NCBI RefSeq assembly: GCF_000263715.2
Contig: NZ_CM001514.1
Coordinates: 2,776,936 to 2,840,935, forward strand
Reading direction: 5' to 3'
Length of the DNA: 64,000 nucleotides
Origin: Pseudomonas synxantha BG33R
GTDB lineage: Bacteria; Pseudomonadota; Gammaproteobacteria; Pseudomonadales; Pseudomonadaceae
The notes under the pieces are model-generated. The model made no database searches. It was not told the origin of the DNA and saw only the letters and a list, made by a program, of their open reading frames with translations. Below, piece after piece: positions 45,028-54,193 of this stretch. Numbering within the stretch: position 1 is the first letter of the stretch; each line of letters opens with the position of its first letter. A program made the position numbers and the translations under genes.

Positions 45028-46404
45028 TCAGGCCAGCAGTGTGCCCAGACACTCATCAATGGAACGCTGCTGCGTCTCGCCGTAAAGCTGCAACTCATCA
45101 ATCGTCTTGCGCCCCAGCGCCTGTTCGAATTGCGCCTGGTTGGCGTTGGCCGCGTAATGACTCTGCGCCGCATCCCCCAGGTTTGACTGGAAAATCCCCG
45201 CCGCACTCACCGGCAGAAAATCCTCATACACCAATGGCTCCACCGCCACGTGATCGGCGTTGACCAGCGCTTGCAACGTTCGCGGCTGCTCGGGCTGGCC
45301 GCGTGCCGCCAGGCCCTTTGCGGTAACGAAGTAACGAAAGTACGCCAGGCCCTGCTCGCGCATCTGTGCGGGGGTATCCGGGAACGCCGTAAAGTGCCGT
45401 TCCATCAATTGCACATAACGCTCGGCGTTGGCCTCGTTGGGGAACGCTCCGAGTTCATCGCGGGCGGCGTTCAGCAGTTGGTCGTACAGGGCGCGGCCTT
45501 TAGGCGTGAGCGCTACACCGCGTTGTTCGATTTCGCCAAAGCGTGCGCTGTGGCTGCCGTGGGCGTCGGTGAACGCGATAGGTTCGTCGAGCGCCTTGAA
45601 GCTGGTCTGGCGCAGCAGGATCGGGCAATGGCGCCGGGGTGGGCCTTCGATCACGGCTTTGGGCGTAATGCCTTTGCCGGGCATGGCGGCCTGTACCTGG
45701 TCGATGTCCAGGGTGCGTGGCGTGAGATGGTTGATATGCGGGCCCCTGAAGGCGACCACGTCGGCGATCAGGCGGTGCTGGTTGCTCAGTTGCTCGTATT
45801 GCGCGCCTGTCACGGTGGCGGTGTTATGCCAGCGGAACGTCTCCAGCGCCTCGTCGATGAAAGCCTGGGCGTCGCGGGCATTCAAGCCGCCCTGTGTTTC
45901 GGCCTGTTCGATCAGCGCCAGGGCGCCGGGGGTGAAGATCGAACGCTTGGCCAGGGCACTTTCGGCGAAGGCGCGCAGCTCCAGGTTTTCGATCAGCTCC
46001 AGGCGCAGCAGCGAGGTGAACACCCGGAACGGGCTGGTTTGCAGCGCGTGTTCATGCACGGCGCGAAAGGCCGTGGAATGCACCGGCACGCCGGCGGGGG
46101 TGAGGTCGTAGTAGCCCACCGGTTGCATGCCCATCACCGCGAACAGGCGGCTGATGGTCGCCAGTTCTGCGGCAGTGCCCAGGCGGATAGCGCCATGGCG
46201 CTCCATGTCCAGGCGCTGGATTTCTCCGGTACGCTGCAACTGCTGCACCAGCTCAGGTTGGCTGTCGAGTACGCGTGCATTGGTTTGGGCCACCAGTTCC
46301 AGCAGCGCGCCGTACAGAGGTACTTCATCGCGGTACATGTCGGACATGGCCTTGGAAAAGCCCTTGCGGATCTCATCGGGGCTGACATGTGCAGTGGCGT
46401 GCAT
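45028..46404 (-). CDS. 2-oxoadipate dioxygenase/decarboxylase (HglS/YdcJ family, DUF1338)
   Basis: This 458-residue protein is of the VOC-fold DUF1338/YdcJ family, whose P. putida member HglS converts 2-oxoadipate to D-2-hydroxyglutarate in D-lysine breakdown using Fe(II). Potential metal ligands include the His of HNTATVTG and GPHINHLTPR, and the Glu of AVEPLVYEDFLP. The start at 46404 (MHATAHVSPDE) follows AGGA. No other lysine-catabolic gene is in view, so it stands alone here. Function is inferred from family knowledge. Confidence 0.8.
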   Translation of the reverse strand: MHATAHVSPDEIRKGFSKAMSDMYRDEVPLYGALLELVAQTNARVLDSQPELVQQLQRTGEIQRLDMERHGAIRLGTAAELATISRLFAVMGMQPVGYYDLTPAGVPVHSTAFRAVHEHALQTSPFRVFTSLLRLELIENLELRAFAESALAKRSIFTPGALALIEQAETQGGLNARDAQAFIDEALETFRWHNTATVTGAQYEQLSNQHRLIADVVAFRGPHINHLTPRTLDIDQVQAAMPGKGITPKAVIEGPPRRHCPILLRQTSFKALDEPIAFTDAHGSHSARFGEIEQRGVALTPKGRALYDQLLNAARDELGAFPNEANAERYVQLMERHFTAFPDTPAQMREQGLAYFRYFVTAKGLAARGQPEQPRTLQALVNADHVAVEPLVYEDFLPVSAAGIFQSNLGDAAQSHYAANANQAQFEQALGRKTIDELQLYGETQQRSIDECLGTLLA

Positions 46405-46643
46405 AGAAAAATTCCTGATGGCTGTGGCGAGCAAAATGACCTTTGCCCGATTTTGTTGAGGCGCAGGCCGGCTTGCAAACGAAGATTCTTCTGGACTTCA
46501 TTCTGCAAATGAATGAGATGCCATGAACAGGAGCAAACCCAGCCCCAGCGGCTTGTCAACGCCAGGTGCTTTGAGTCTTCATGTGCAACCGGGCCCCATT
46601 GGGTTCTACACTGCGCCTCACTGTGTAGGTGATGGAGGACTCA

Positions 46644-49280
46644 ATGACGGCCGTACCCGCAAACCGCCTGCTTGACACGATTGAAGGCCAGCGCCTGGCG
46701 ACGCAAGATGCCGAGCGTTGGCGTGAGTGGGGCCCGTACTTGAGCGAACGCCAATGGGGCACCGTGCGCGAAGACTACAGCGCCGATGGCGACGCCTGGG
46801 CCTACTTCCCCCATGAACAGGCGCGCAGCCGCGCTTATCGCTGGGGCGAGGACGGCCTGGCCGGTTTCAGCGACAAGGCACAACGCTGGTGCCTGGGCCT
46901 GGCGCTGTGGAACGAACGGGATGCGATCCTCAAGGAGCGCCTGTTCGGCCTCAATAACGCTGAAGGCAACCACGGGGAAGACGTCAAGGAACTGTACTTT
47001 TTCGTCGATGGCGTACCGAGCCATGCCTACATGCGCATGCTCTACAAATACCCCCATGCCGCCTTTCCCTATGCCGACCTGATCGCTGAAAACGCTCGCC
47101 GTGGGCTGGGCGATACCGAGTATGAAATCCTTGATACCGGCGTGTTTGAAGACAACCGTTACTGCGACATCAGCGTCGAATACGCCAAGCACCAGCCCGA
47201 CGATATTTTCATGCGTGTCACCGTGCACAACCGCTCGGAGCAGCCGACACGTCTGCAGGTGCTGCCCCAGTTATGGGCGCGCAATGACTGGAGCTGGACC
47301 TTTGATGCGCCCAAACCCAGGTTGACGCTGGACGGCGACCGCGTGCTGGCCCGTCATCATGAGCTGGACGATCGCCAGCTCAGCGCCTGGGGACAGGATG
47401 GGGTGCAATGGTTGTTCTGCGAAAACGAGAGCAACTTCGCCAAGCTGAGCGGGCAGCCGACGTCCGGGCCGTTCAAGGATGGCATCAACGATTACGTGGT
47501 GGAGGGTGATCAAGGGGCCATTCGCGGTGACGCGGGCACCAAGGTGGCGGCGCGATTCAGTCTTGAATTGGCGGGCCTGGAAAGCAAAAGCCTCTATCTG
47601 CGCTTTGCCCCTGTGGACGCGCCCCAGGTCAACGCTCGCAAGCTGTTTGAACAGCGCCGCCAGGAGGCCGATGACTTCTACGCAGCCCTGCAACAGGGGA
47701 TCGCCGATGACGATGCGCGCAATGTGCAGCGCCAGGCCCTGGCCGGCTTGCTGTGGTCCAAGCAGTTGTACTATTTCGACGTCAACCAGTGGTTCGACGG
47801 TGATCCGGCCCAGCCTGCGCCGCCGCCCGAGCGCCTGCATATCCGTAATACCCATTGGCGGCACCTGTCCAATTTCGACATCCTGTCCATGCCCGATACC
47901 TGGGAATACCCGTGGTATGCCTCCTGGGACCAAGGCTTCCAGGCGGTGGCCATGGCGCTGATCGATCCCGGCTATGCCAAGCAACAGCTGCTGTTGCTGG
48001 TTAAAGATCGTTTCATGCACCCCAACGGCCAATTGCCCGCCTACGAATGGCGCTTCGACGATGCCAACCCGCCAGTGCATGCCTGGGCCAGCTGGCGCGT
48101 GTATCAGCAGGACAAGGCGCTGACCGGCGTGGGCGATATGGACTTTCTGGAGCGGATCTTCCACAAGCTGCTGCTGAATTTTTCCTGGTGGGTCAACCGC
48201 AAGGACGCCGAAGGCCGCAACCTGTTCCAGGGTGGTTTTCTGGGCCTGGACAATATTGCTTTGTTCGACCGCTCGGCCACGCTGCCACCGGGTTACCAGT
48301 TGGACCAGGCCGATGGCACTGCCTGGGTCGCGGCCTATGCCCTGGACCTGATGCGCATCGGGCTGGAGCTGGCCAAGCGCAACGCCGTGTACGTGGACAT
48401 TGCGGTAAAGTTTTTCGAGCACTTCCTGTATATCGCCGGCGCCATCAACCGCGTCGATGACAGTGCCGAAGGCTTGTGGGATGAGCAGGACCTGTTCTTC
48501 TACGACGTACTGCACCGTCCCGACGGCCAGAGCGAACCGGTGCGTTTGCGGTCTATCGTCGGCCTGATGCCGCTGTTCGCCGTGCTGGTGCTGGAACAGC
48601 GCGAACATGAAGGCTTGGAAGGCCTGCGCGAGCGTCTGCTGGGGTTTATGCATCACCGGCCGGACCTGGCCAAATTGGTCTCACGCTGGAACGAACCGGG
48701 GCAGGGCAATCGCCTGCTGCTGGCGTTGCTGCGTGGCGAGCGTACCAAGGATTTGCTGCACCGCATGTTGGATGACCAGGAGTTCTTGTCGACCTTCGGT
48801 GTGCGCGCCTTGTCCAAGACCTTTGCAGAGCAACCCCTGGCGCTGAAGATGAATGGCGACACCCTGTGCGCCAGTTACCAGCCCGGCGAATCCGACTCTC
48901 GCCTGTACGGCGGCAACTCCAATTGGCGCGGGCCGCTGTGGATGCCGGTGAACTACATGCTGATCGAATCGCTGCGTGAATTTCACCGCTACTACGCGGA
49001 TAACTTCTCAGTGGAATACCCCACAGGCAGCGGCTATCTGGCGTCGCTGGAAGACGTGGCCGACAGCCTCAGCCAGCGCCTGATCGGATTATTCCTGCGC
49101 GATGAAAATGGCCTGCGGCCATCCATGGCAGGGTATGCGCAGCTGGAGGCGGACCCGGCCAGCCGCGATCTGGTGTTGTTTCATGAATACTTTCATGGCG
49201 AGACAGGGCGAGGGTTGGGGGCGTCGCACCAGACGGGGTGGAGCGCCCTGGTCGCCTTGCTGCTGCAGCCAAAGGTCTAG
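46644..49280 (+). CDS. glucosidase, GH63-like (MGH1-type) glycoside hydrolase
   Basis: This 878-residue soluble enzyme has an N-terminal beta domain (ISVEYAKHQPDDIFMRVTVHNRS) and a C-terminal (alpha/alpha)6 barrel with MPDTWEYPWYASWDQGFQAVAMA, NPPVHAWASWRVYQ and GNSNWRGPLWMPVNYMLIE, blocks found in bacterial GH63/mannosyl-oligosaccharide-glucosidase-like proteins. The catalytic acids probably lie in the SWDQGF and later HEYFHGETG segments. It likely cleaves alpha-glucosides such as glucosylglycerate or mannosylglycerate; the substrate is not certain. The start has GGAGG five bases upstream. No signal peptide. Confidence 0.8.
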   Translation: MTAVPANRLLDTIEGQRLATQDAERWREWGPYLSERQWGTVREDYSADGDAWAYFPHEQARSRAYRWGEDGLAGFSDKAQRWCLGLALWNERDAILKERLFGLNNAEGNHGEDVKELYFFVDGVPSHAYMRMLYKYPHAAFPYADLIAENARRGLGDTEYEILDTGVFEDNRYCDISVEYAKHQPDDIFMRVTVHNRSEQPTRLQVLPQLWARNDWSWTFDAPKPRLTLDGDRVLARHHELDDRQLSAWGQDGVQWLFCENESNFAKLSGQPTSGPFKDGINDYVVEGDQGAIRGDAGTKVAARFSLELAGLESKSLYLRFAPVDAPQVNARKLFEQRRQEADDFYAALQQGIADDDARNVQRQALAGLLWSKQLYYFDVNQWFDGDPAQPAPPPERLHIRNTHWRHLSNFDILSMPDTWEYPWYASWDQGFQAVAMALIDPGYAKQQLLLLVKDRFMHPNGQLPAYEWRFDDANPPVHAWASWRVYQQDKALTGVGDMDFLERIFHKLLLNFSWWVNRKDAEGRNLFQGGFLGLDNIALFDRSATLPPGYQLDQADGTAWVAAYALDLMRIGLELAKRNAVYVDIAVKFFEHFLYIAGAINRVDDSAEGLWDEQDLFFYDVLHRPDGQSEPVRLRSIVGLMPLFAVLVLEQREHEGLEGLRERLLGFMHHRPDLAKLVSRWNEPGQGNRLLLALLRGERTKDLLHRMLDDQEFLSTFGVRALSKTFAEQPLALKMNGDTLCASYQPGESDSRLYGGNSNWRGPLWMPVNYMLIESLREFHRYYADNFSVEYPTGSGYLASLEDVADSLSQRLIGLFLRDENGLRPSMAGYAQLEADPASRDLVLFHEYFHGETGRGLGASHQTGWSALVALLLQPKV

Positions 49281-49308
49281 CACCCATGGCGCGCATAGGC
49301 ATCGGTAG

Positions 49309-50151
49309 CTACACCCCTTTGGCGCCGCGCCGCGTGCGCTCGATCTCTTCAAGCAAGCCATCTATGCCCGCCAGGCGTGCGCGGTTGTCATGTTCCCAAG
49401 GGTGAAACCCCGGTTTGAAATAATGCAGCCACGGCCTGAGCATCCGCGGGAATACGCCCTTGGGGCCGTACAAGTACTTGACCATGCGCCACAGCCCCTT
49501 CAACGTGCCGCCCGAGGTGCGGTCGGCAATCAGCAGCCGCACGTGGAAGTCCAGCACCACTAGCCAGAACATGACGGTGGTGGTCAGCATGGTGCCGGTG
49601 CGCAGCAGGTAGCGTGCGGGGCCAGGTTTGATCACCTGGTTCCATACATCGAAGGCTACGGCTTTATGTTCGGTTTCTTCCAAGGCGTGCCAGTACCACA
49701 TCTGCTGGTAACCCTTGAGTGAATCACCAAAGCGCGAGGGGTCGCTCAACAGGATTTCCGCCAGCATCGCAGTGTAGTGCTCAAGGGCGATGGTCACCGC
49801 CAGGTTGAACGACGGCGGCAGGTGTTTCTTCTGCAAGTCGAGGAAGAACTTCAGGCGTCGGTCGAGGGTGTGCGCCGGCAAGCCCGCCGCTTGCAGCAGG
49901 TCGTTATAGGCCACATGTTCGCGGCTGTGCATGGCCTCCTGGCCTATGAAACCCTGGATTTCCTTTTTCAGTTCGGGATCGTCGATCTGCCCGCGGTAGT
50001 GGCGCACGCTGTCCATGAAAAACAGCTCGCCCTGGGGAAACAGCAACGACAGGGCGTTGAAGAAGTGGCTGATCACCGGCCCTTGTTCATGCCAGTCTTT
50101 GATGCGCTCGGCAGGCAAGGCAAAACGGATATCGCGACGGATCGGCAACAT
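49309..50151 (-). CDS. PF10118-type 'metal-dependent hydrolase', ferritin-like diiron candidate
   Basis: This 280-residue helical protein has the repeated E...ExxH pattern of carboxylate-bridged diiron folds: QEAMHSREH, IALEHYTAM and ALEETEHKAVAFD. The family is annotated as metal-dependent hydrolase, but the motif pattern suggests an oxidative diiron enzyme. A hydrophobic pair (TMLTTTVMFWLVVLDF) could be membrane-associated. It lies 15 bp after the SDR gene in an operon with the flavin monooxygenase, consistent with a role in alkane or fatty alcohol metabolism. Confidence 0.7.
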   Translation of the reverse strand: MLPIRRDIRFALPAERIKDWHEQGPVISHFFNALSLLFPQGELFFMDSVRHYRGQIDDPELKKEIQGFIGQEAMHSREHVAYNDLLQAAGLPAHTLDRRLKFFLDLQKKHLPPSFNLAVTIALEHYTAMLAEILLSDPSRFGDSLKGYQQMWYWHALEETEHKAVAFDVWNQVIKPGPARYLLRTGTMLTTTVMFWLVVLDFHVRLLIADRTSGGTLKGLWRMVKYLYGPKGVFPRMLRPWLHYFKPGFHPWEHDNRARLAGIDGLLEEIERTRRGAKGV

Positions 50152-50166
50152 GCTGCGTCCTCCTGT

Positions 50167-51057
50167 TCAGAGATGGGACTGGTCGTTGGTTTCAAAGACC
50201 TGTGTGCGCGGCTTGGGCGCCATGCGTTTGCTGGCAAACACCACCAGTGCCTGATAGGCCGAAGGCAGGCAACGGGCGAGCAGGTCGAGAAAATAGGCGT
50301 CGCGGCCGATCAGCACACGGCGCTTGTTTTTGCGTACACCTAGCAGGATCACTTTGGCGGCCTGGTCGGCGTCGGTAATGAACAGCTTTTCGAAATCGGC
50401 TCGGGCCTGTTGTTCGCTGTGGATGAGGAAACCGGTCATGTTCGCGTCGATGCGGCTGCTGCGGCAGATATCAGTACGAATACCACCGGGGTGCACACAG
50501 GTGGCCGATACGCCGCAGCGTTGCAGGTCGAGTTCCTGGCGCAGGGCCTCGGTGAAGCCGCGTACAGCAAACTTGGTGGCGTTGTAACCGCTCATGCCGG
50601 GTTGGGCGAACAGGCCGAACACGCTGGAAGTATTGACTATGTGGCCTTCGCCGCTGGCCTTGAGATACGGCAGGAACGCCTTGGTGCCATGCACCACGCC
50701 CCAGAAGTTGATGCCGACGATCCATTCCAGGTCGGCGTAGTCCACGCCTTCGACGGTACTCGACAGCGCCACCCCGGCATTGTTGAACACCAGGTTGACC
50801 TGGCCATGTTCCGCGGCACAGCGTGCAGCCCAGTCCTGCATGGCTTGGCGGTCAGAGACGTCCAGCACCTGCGTGGTAACGGTCACGGGCGACAAGGTCG
50901 ATGTGCGGATCAGCTCCAAGGTCTGTTCCAACCCCTGGCTGTTCTTGTCGGCCAAGGCCAGGTGGCAGCCTTCGCGTGCCAAGGCTAAAGCCAATGCGCG
51001 GCCCATGCCGGAGGCTGCACCGGTGATCGCCGCAACGCGGCCATTGAATGACTTCAT
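50167..51057 (-). CDS. short-chain dehydrogenase/reductase
   Basis: This 296-residue SDR has the cofactor motif TGAASGMG near residues 11-18, NNAGVAL, and the catalytic triad with Ser in NTSSVFG and YNATK. It is probably an alcohol or aldehyde dehydrogenase. The start at 51057 overlaps the monooxygenase stop by 4 bp, showing tight coupling. A basic Lys/Arg tail (SKRMAPKPRTQ) ends the protein. Confidence 0.85.
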   Translation of the reverse strand: MKSFNGRVAAITGAASGMGRALALALAREGCHLALADKNSQGLEQTLELIRTSTLSPVTVTTQVLDVSDRQAMQDWAARCAAEHGQVNLVFNNAGVALSSTVEGVDYADLEWIVGINFWGVVHGTKAFLPYLKASGEGHIVNTSSVFGLFAQPGMSGYNATKFAVRGFTEALRQELDLQRCGVSATCVHPGGIRTDICRSSRIDANMTGFLIHSEQQARADFEKLFITDADQAAKVILLGVRKNKRRVLIGRDAYFLDLLARCLPSAYQALVVFASKRMAPKPRTQVFETNDQSHL

Positions 51058-52592
51058 GACAGGCTGCCTTCTGTGGCGGAGTGAGGGGCTGGTACGGGAC
51101 GTGGCAGAGCGGGCGCCGGCAACGGGCTGGCGACGTAGTCCTTGAGCGCAAAGTGACGGGTGAGCTGTTTGAAACGCCAGGTAGAACCGGGCCACAGCGT
51201 GGTGTTCTTGCCGGTGCGTGGGTCCAGGTACCAGCTCTGGCAGCCGCCGGTGTTCCAGATGGTGCGCTTGAGTTTGTCCTGCAACTGGTGGTTGTAGGCG
51301 TGCTCTACAGCGGGTTTGACCTCGACCGTGGCAATGCGCTGGCGCCGCATATGTTTCAAGGCATCGAGGATGTAGGTGACCTGAGCTTCGATCATCAGGA
51401 TCATCGAGTTATGCCCCAGGCCGGTGTTGGGCCCGACGATCAGAAACAGGTTGGGATAGCCCGGCACGGTAGTGCCTTTGAAGGCATGGGCGCCGTCGCT
51501 CCAGGCGTCCATCAGGTCGATGCCGTCGCGGCCGATGATGCAGTCTCGCGGCAAGGGGTCGCTGGCCTGGAAACCGGTGCCGAAGATCAGGCAGTCAGCG
51601 GGATGCTTGATCCCGTCGGCGGTGATCACACCGTCCGCCTCGATGCGCAGCACCCTGTCGGTGACCACCTCGACATTACTGCGCGTCAGCGCCGGGTAGT
51701 AGTCATTGGAGATCAGCACGCGCTTGCAGCCGATGGTGTAGTCCGGCGTCAGCGTCCTGCGCAGGGAAGGGCGGGCCACTTGTTTGCGCAGATGCCGCAG
51801 GGCGATTTTCTGCACCATCTTCATCAGGCGTGGGTGCAAGGCAAAACCCACCACCCGGCCTTCCAGTGCCCAATAAAACGCGCCGCGCACCAGCTTTTGG
51901 GTGAACGGCAGGTGTTTGAACAGCCAGCGTTCAAGCGTTGAAATCGGCCGGTCCGGTTTGGGCATGATCCAGGGCGGCGTGCGCTGGAACAGGTCCAGGT
52001 GCGCCACCTGTGGCGCGATCTGCGGCACGAACTGGATGGCACTGGCGCCGGTGCCGATCACGGCCACGCGCTTGCCTTTCAACGAGTAGTCATGGTCCCA
52101 CTGCTGGGAGTGAAAACGCTTGCCCTTGAAGCTGTCCAGCCCCGGAATATGCGGCAGCGCCGGGCGAGACAGCCCGCCCATGCCCGAGACCAGCACCCGT
52201 GCGCTGACTTGGCGGCCATTGCTGAAGCTCAGGTGCCAGCGCTGCTGTTGCTCATCAAACACCGCACGTTGCAGGGCCATGCCAAAACGCAGGTAGGGCG
52301 CCAGCTCAAAACGTGTGGCGCAGTGTTCCAGATAGGCGCGGATCTCAGGTTGTGTCGCGAACTGTCGCGACCAGTCCGGGTTGGGCGCGAAGGAAAATGA
52401 ATACACATGGGACTGCACGTCACAGGCGCAACCCGGGTAGTGGTTATCGCGCCAGGTACCGCCGAGGGTCTCGGCCTGTTCGGCGATGAAGAAATCGGTG
52501 AGCCCGGCCTCCTTGAGCTTGATTGCCATACACAGGCCAGCGAACCCCGAGCCAATGATGGCAATGTCAATCGAATCACTGTGGGCAGTCAT
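51054..52592 (-). CDS. flavin-dependent monooxygenase, AlmA/Baeyer-Villiger type
   Basis: This 512-residue FAD enzyme has GSGFAG at residues 14-19, GGTWRDNHYPGCACD, the Baeyer-Villiger-type fingerprint FKGKRFHSQQWD and a second dinucleotide motif VIGTGASA. The C-terminus (GPNTGLGHNSMILMIEAQ; QSWYLDPRTGKNTTLWPG) is like AlmA, implicated in very long-chain alkane oxidation in Acinetobacter, and like ketone monooxygenases. It heads an operon with an SDR and a diiron-like gene, close to AlkB. Which substrate it takes, alkane or ketone, cannot be decided from sequence. Confidence 0.82.
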   Translation of the reverse strand: MTAHSDSIDIAIIGSGFAGLCMAIKLKEAGLTDFFIAEQAETLGGTWRDNHYPGCACDVQSHVYSFSFAPNPDWSRQFATQPEIRAYLEHCATRFELAPYLRFGMALQRAVFDEQQQRWHLSFSNGRQVSARVLVSGMGGLSRPALPHIPGLDSFKGKRFHSQQWDHDYSLKGKRVAVIGTGASAIQFVPQIAPQVAHLDLFQRTPPWIMPKPDRPISTLERWLFKHLPFTQKLVRGAFYWALEGRVVGFALHPRLMKMVQKIALRHLRKQVARPSLRRTLTPDYTIGCKRVLISNDYYPALTRSNVEVVTDRVLRIEADGVITADGIKHPADCLIFGTGFQASDPLPRDCIIGRDGIDLMDAWSDGAHAFKGTTVPGYPNLFLIVGPNTGLGHNSMILMIEAQVTYILDALKHMRRQRIATVEVKPAVEHAYNHQLQDKLKRTIWNTGGCQSWYLDPRTGKNTTLWPGSTWRFKQLTRHFALKDYVASPLPAPALPRPVPAPHSATEGSLS

Positions 52593-52673
52593 GGGCGTGC
52601 CTCATCGATAGATAGAAAGCGGGTGGGCATCGGATGTGCTCCTCTTTTTGTTTTGTCTTTTAGATAGAACACC

Positions 52674-52694
52674 ATTGCAAAGGAAAATTGAATT
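52674..52694. promoter_or_regulatory. weak dyad in the divergent promoter region
   Basis: ATTGCAA-N7-TTGAATT resembles the ATTTCAA-N8-TTGAAWT dyads upstream of alkB and fadE, with one base changed and a spacer shorter by one. It lies in the AT-rich region between the divergent monooxygenase and hydrolase genes. Confidence 0.25.
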
Positions 52695-52823
52695 AATTAT
52701 TTTAAAAAAGATTTTAAATAATCTACCTGAAAATTTCGCCTACGCTAGGACCTTGTTCCGCATGTGCGATTTGTCCGACGGACGAGCGTGGTATGCAGGG
52801 CGCCCAGGTCCAAGGGGTGGACG

Positions 52824-53885
52824 ATGGCTGAGGCCTTGATCAATTCCGGTCGGGTCGCCAGCAGCAGGGAAGCAGAGGACCGAGCTATGGCTGTGGAATG
52901 GGTTGTCGCTGCGGGTGTGCTGGCCGGCGCCAGCGTGGCGTTATGGGGCTTGAGTGCCTGGATGACGCGGCGCATTGAAGCGCGGGTTCCGATCAACGGG
53001 CGTTTCGTCGAGGTGGATGGCGAGCGCTTTCATTATGTCGAAGAGGGCAAGGGCCCGCCGCTGGTGATGATCCACGGGCTGATGGGCAGCAGCCGTAACC
53101 TCACGTATGCCTTGTCCGGTCAGTTACGAGAGCATTTTCGCGTGATCACCGTTGACCGGCCGGGGTCCGGCTATTCCAGCCGACACAGCGGCACGGCCGC
53201 AGACTTACCGGGTCAGGCCCGACAAATCGCGGCCTTTATCAACACGCTCGACTTGGGCAAGCCATTGGTACTGGGCCATTCCCTGGGTGGCGCGATTGCT
53301 CTGGCGCTGGCCCTTGACCATCCCCATGCGGTGTCCGGGCTGATACTGGTAGCGCCCTTGACCCACCCGCAACGCATGTTGCCGCTGGTGTTCCTGTCAT
53401 TGGCGGTGCGCCCGGCCTGGCTGCGACGCTGGATGGCCCACACCCTGACGATGCCCGTCGGCCTGCTGAGTAAAAATGCGGTGGTCAAAGGCGTTTTCGC
53501 CCCCGATGCCGCACCGCCGGACTTCGCCACCCGGGGCGGCGGGCTGCTGGGCATGCGTCCGGACAACTTCTATGCCGCGTCCACCGAAATCAACCAGGTC
53601 AACGACCACCTGCCCGACATGGTCAAGCGCTACCCGCAACTGACCTTGCCCATCGGGCTGATCTATGGCACCCGCGACAAGGTGCTCGACTTTCAGAAAC
53701 ACGGCCAGGCCCTGGCGAGCAAGGTGCCAGGGCTGAAAATGCAAGTGGTCGAAGGCTGTGGGCATATGTTGCCGATCACCGCGACAGAGCGGGTGGCGGC
53801 GCTGGTGGAGCAGGTCGCCAAGCGCGTCCGGCCCGGGGCAGACATCAGGCTGTTGCACCCACCCAAGGCCCTGGCGAGTAGATAA
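52824..53885 (+). CDS. alpha/beta hydrolase with N-terminal membrane anchor
   Basis: A protein of about 353 residues with a hydrophobic N-terminal helix (VVAAGVLAGASVALWGLSAW) and an alpha/beta-hydrolase domain: oxyanion HGLMGSSRN, nucleophile S153 in GHSLGGA, acid in YGTRDKVLDF and His in EGCGHMLP. It is probably an esterase or lipase that could act on esters made by the divergent Baeyer-Villiger-type enzyme. The start may be ATG 52824 (GGGGTGG upstream) or ATG 52887 (GAGGA upstream), the latter giving an N-terminal anchor at once. Confidence 0.8.
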   Translation: MAEALINSGRVASSREAEDRAMAVEWVVAAGVLAGASVALWGLSAWMTRRIEARVPINGRFVEVDGERFHYVEEGKGPPLVMIHGLMGSSRNLTYALSGQLREHFRVITVDRPGSGYSSRHSGTAADLPGQARQIAAFINTLDLGKPLVLGHSLGGAIALALALDHPHAVSGLILVAPLTHPQRMLPLVFLSLAVRPAWLRRWMAHTLTMPVGLLSKNAVVKGVFAPDAAPPDFATRGGGLLGMRPDNFYAASTEINQVNDHLPDMVKRYPQLTLPIGLIYGTRDKVLDFQKHGQALASKVPGLKMQVVEGCGHMLPITATERVAALVEQVAKRVRPGADIRLLHPPKALASR

Positions 53886-54193
53886 GGGTGCACCCGACTT
53901 GCGGTTCAAAGGCGTTGATGCCTGCCCTAGACACCTGACCAGACGGCTGAAAAAGAGACTGCCCGGTCACGGTAACAAGGGCTGGAGAAACTAGTTGACG
54001 ACCTAACGATTCCGCGCTATTTATTTAAAAAAATTATTTCAATGTGTAATTTGAAATTATTTTTGAAATGCCTAAGAGCGAATAAAATAATGAAAAAAAC
54101 GTCTTTTATCGCATGGTTGATTTCTCGGGGCAGTCAGCGCTCCGTAAACCTGTTTGCTGCCCCAATGCACACCGAATGTGTACGGAGGTTGCC
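53886..54193. other. 308-bp gap upstream of alkB
   Basis: The right two-thirds is strongly AT-rich (about 54001-54110) and contains the dyad described at 54036. The stretch presumably carries the alkB promoter. An in-frame upstream ATG at 54113 lacks a ribosome site. Nothing else is recognised. Confidence 0.45.
54036..54057 (+). promoter_or_regulatory. operator candidate upstream of alkB, shared with fadE
   Basis: ATTTCAA (54036-54042) and TTGAAAT (54051-54057) form a perfect 7-bp inverted repeat with an 8-bp spacer. The same layout recurs at 58452-58473 upstream of fadE. Confidence 0.45.
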
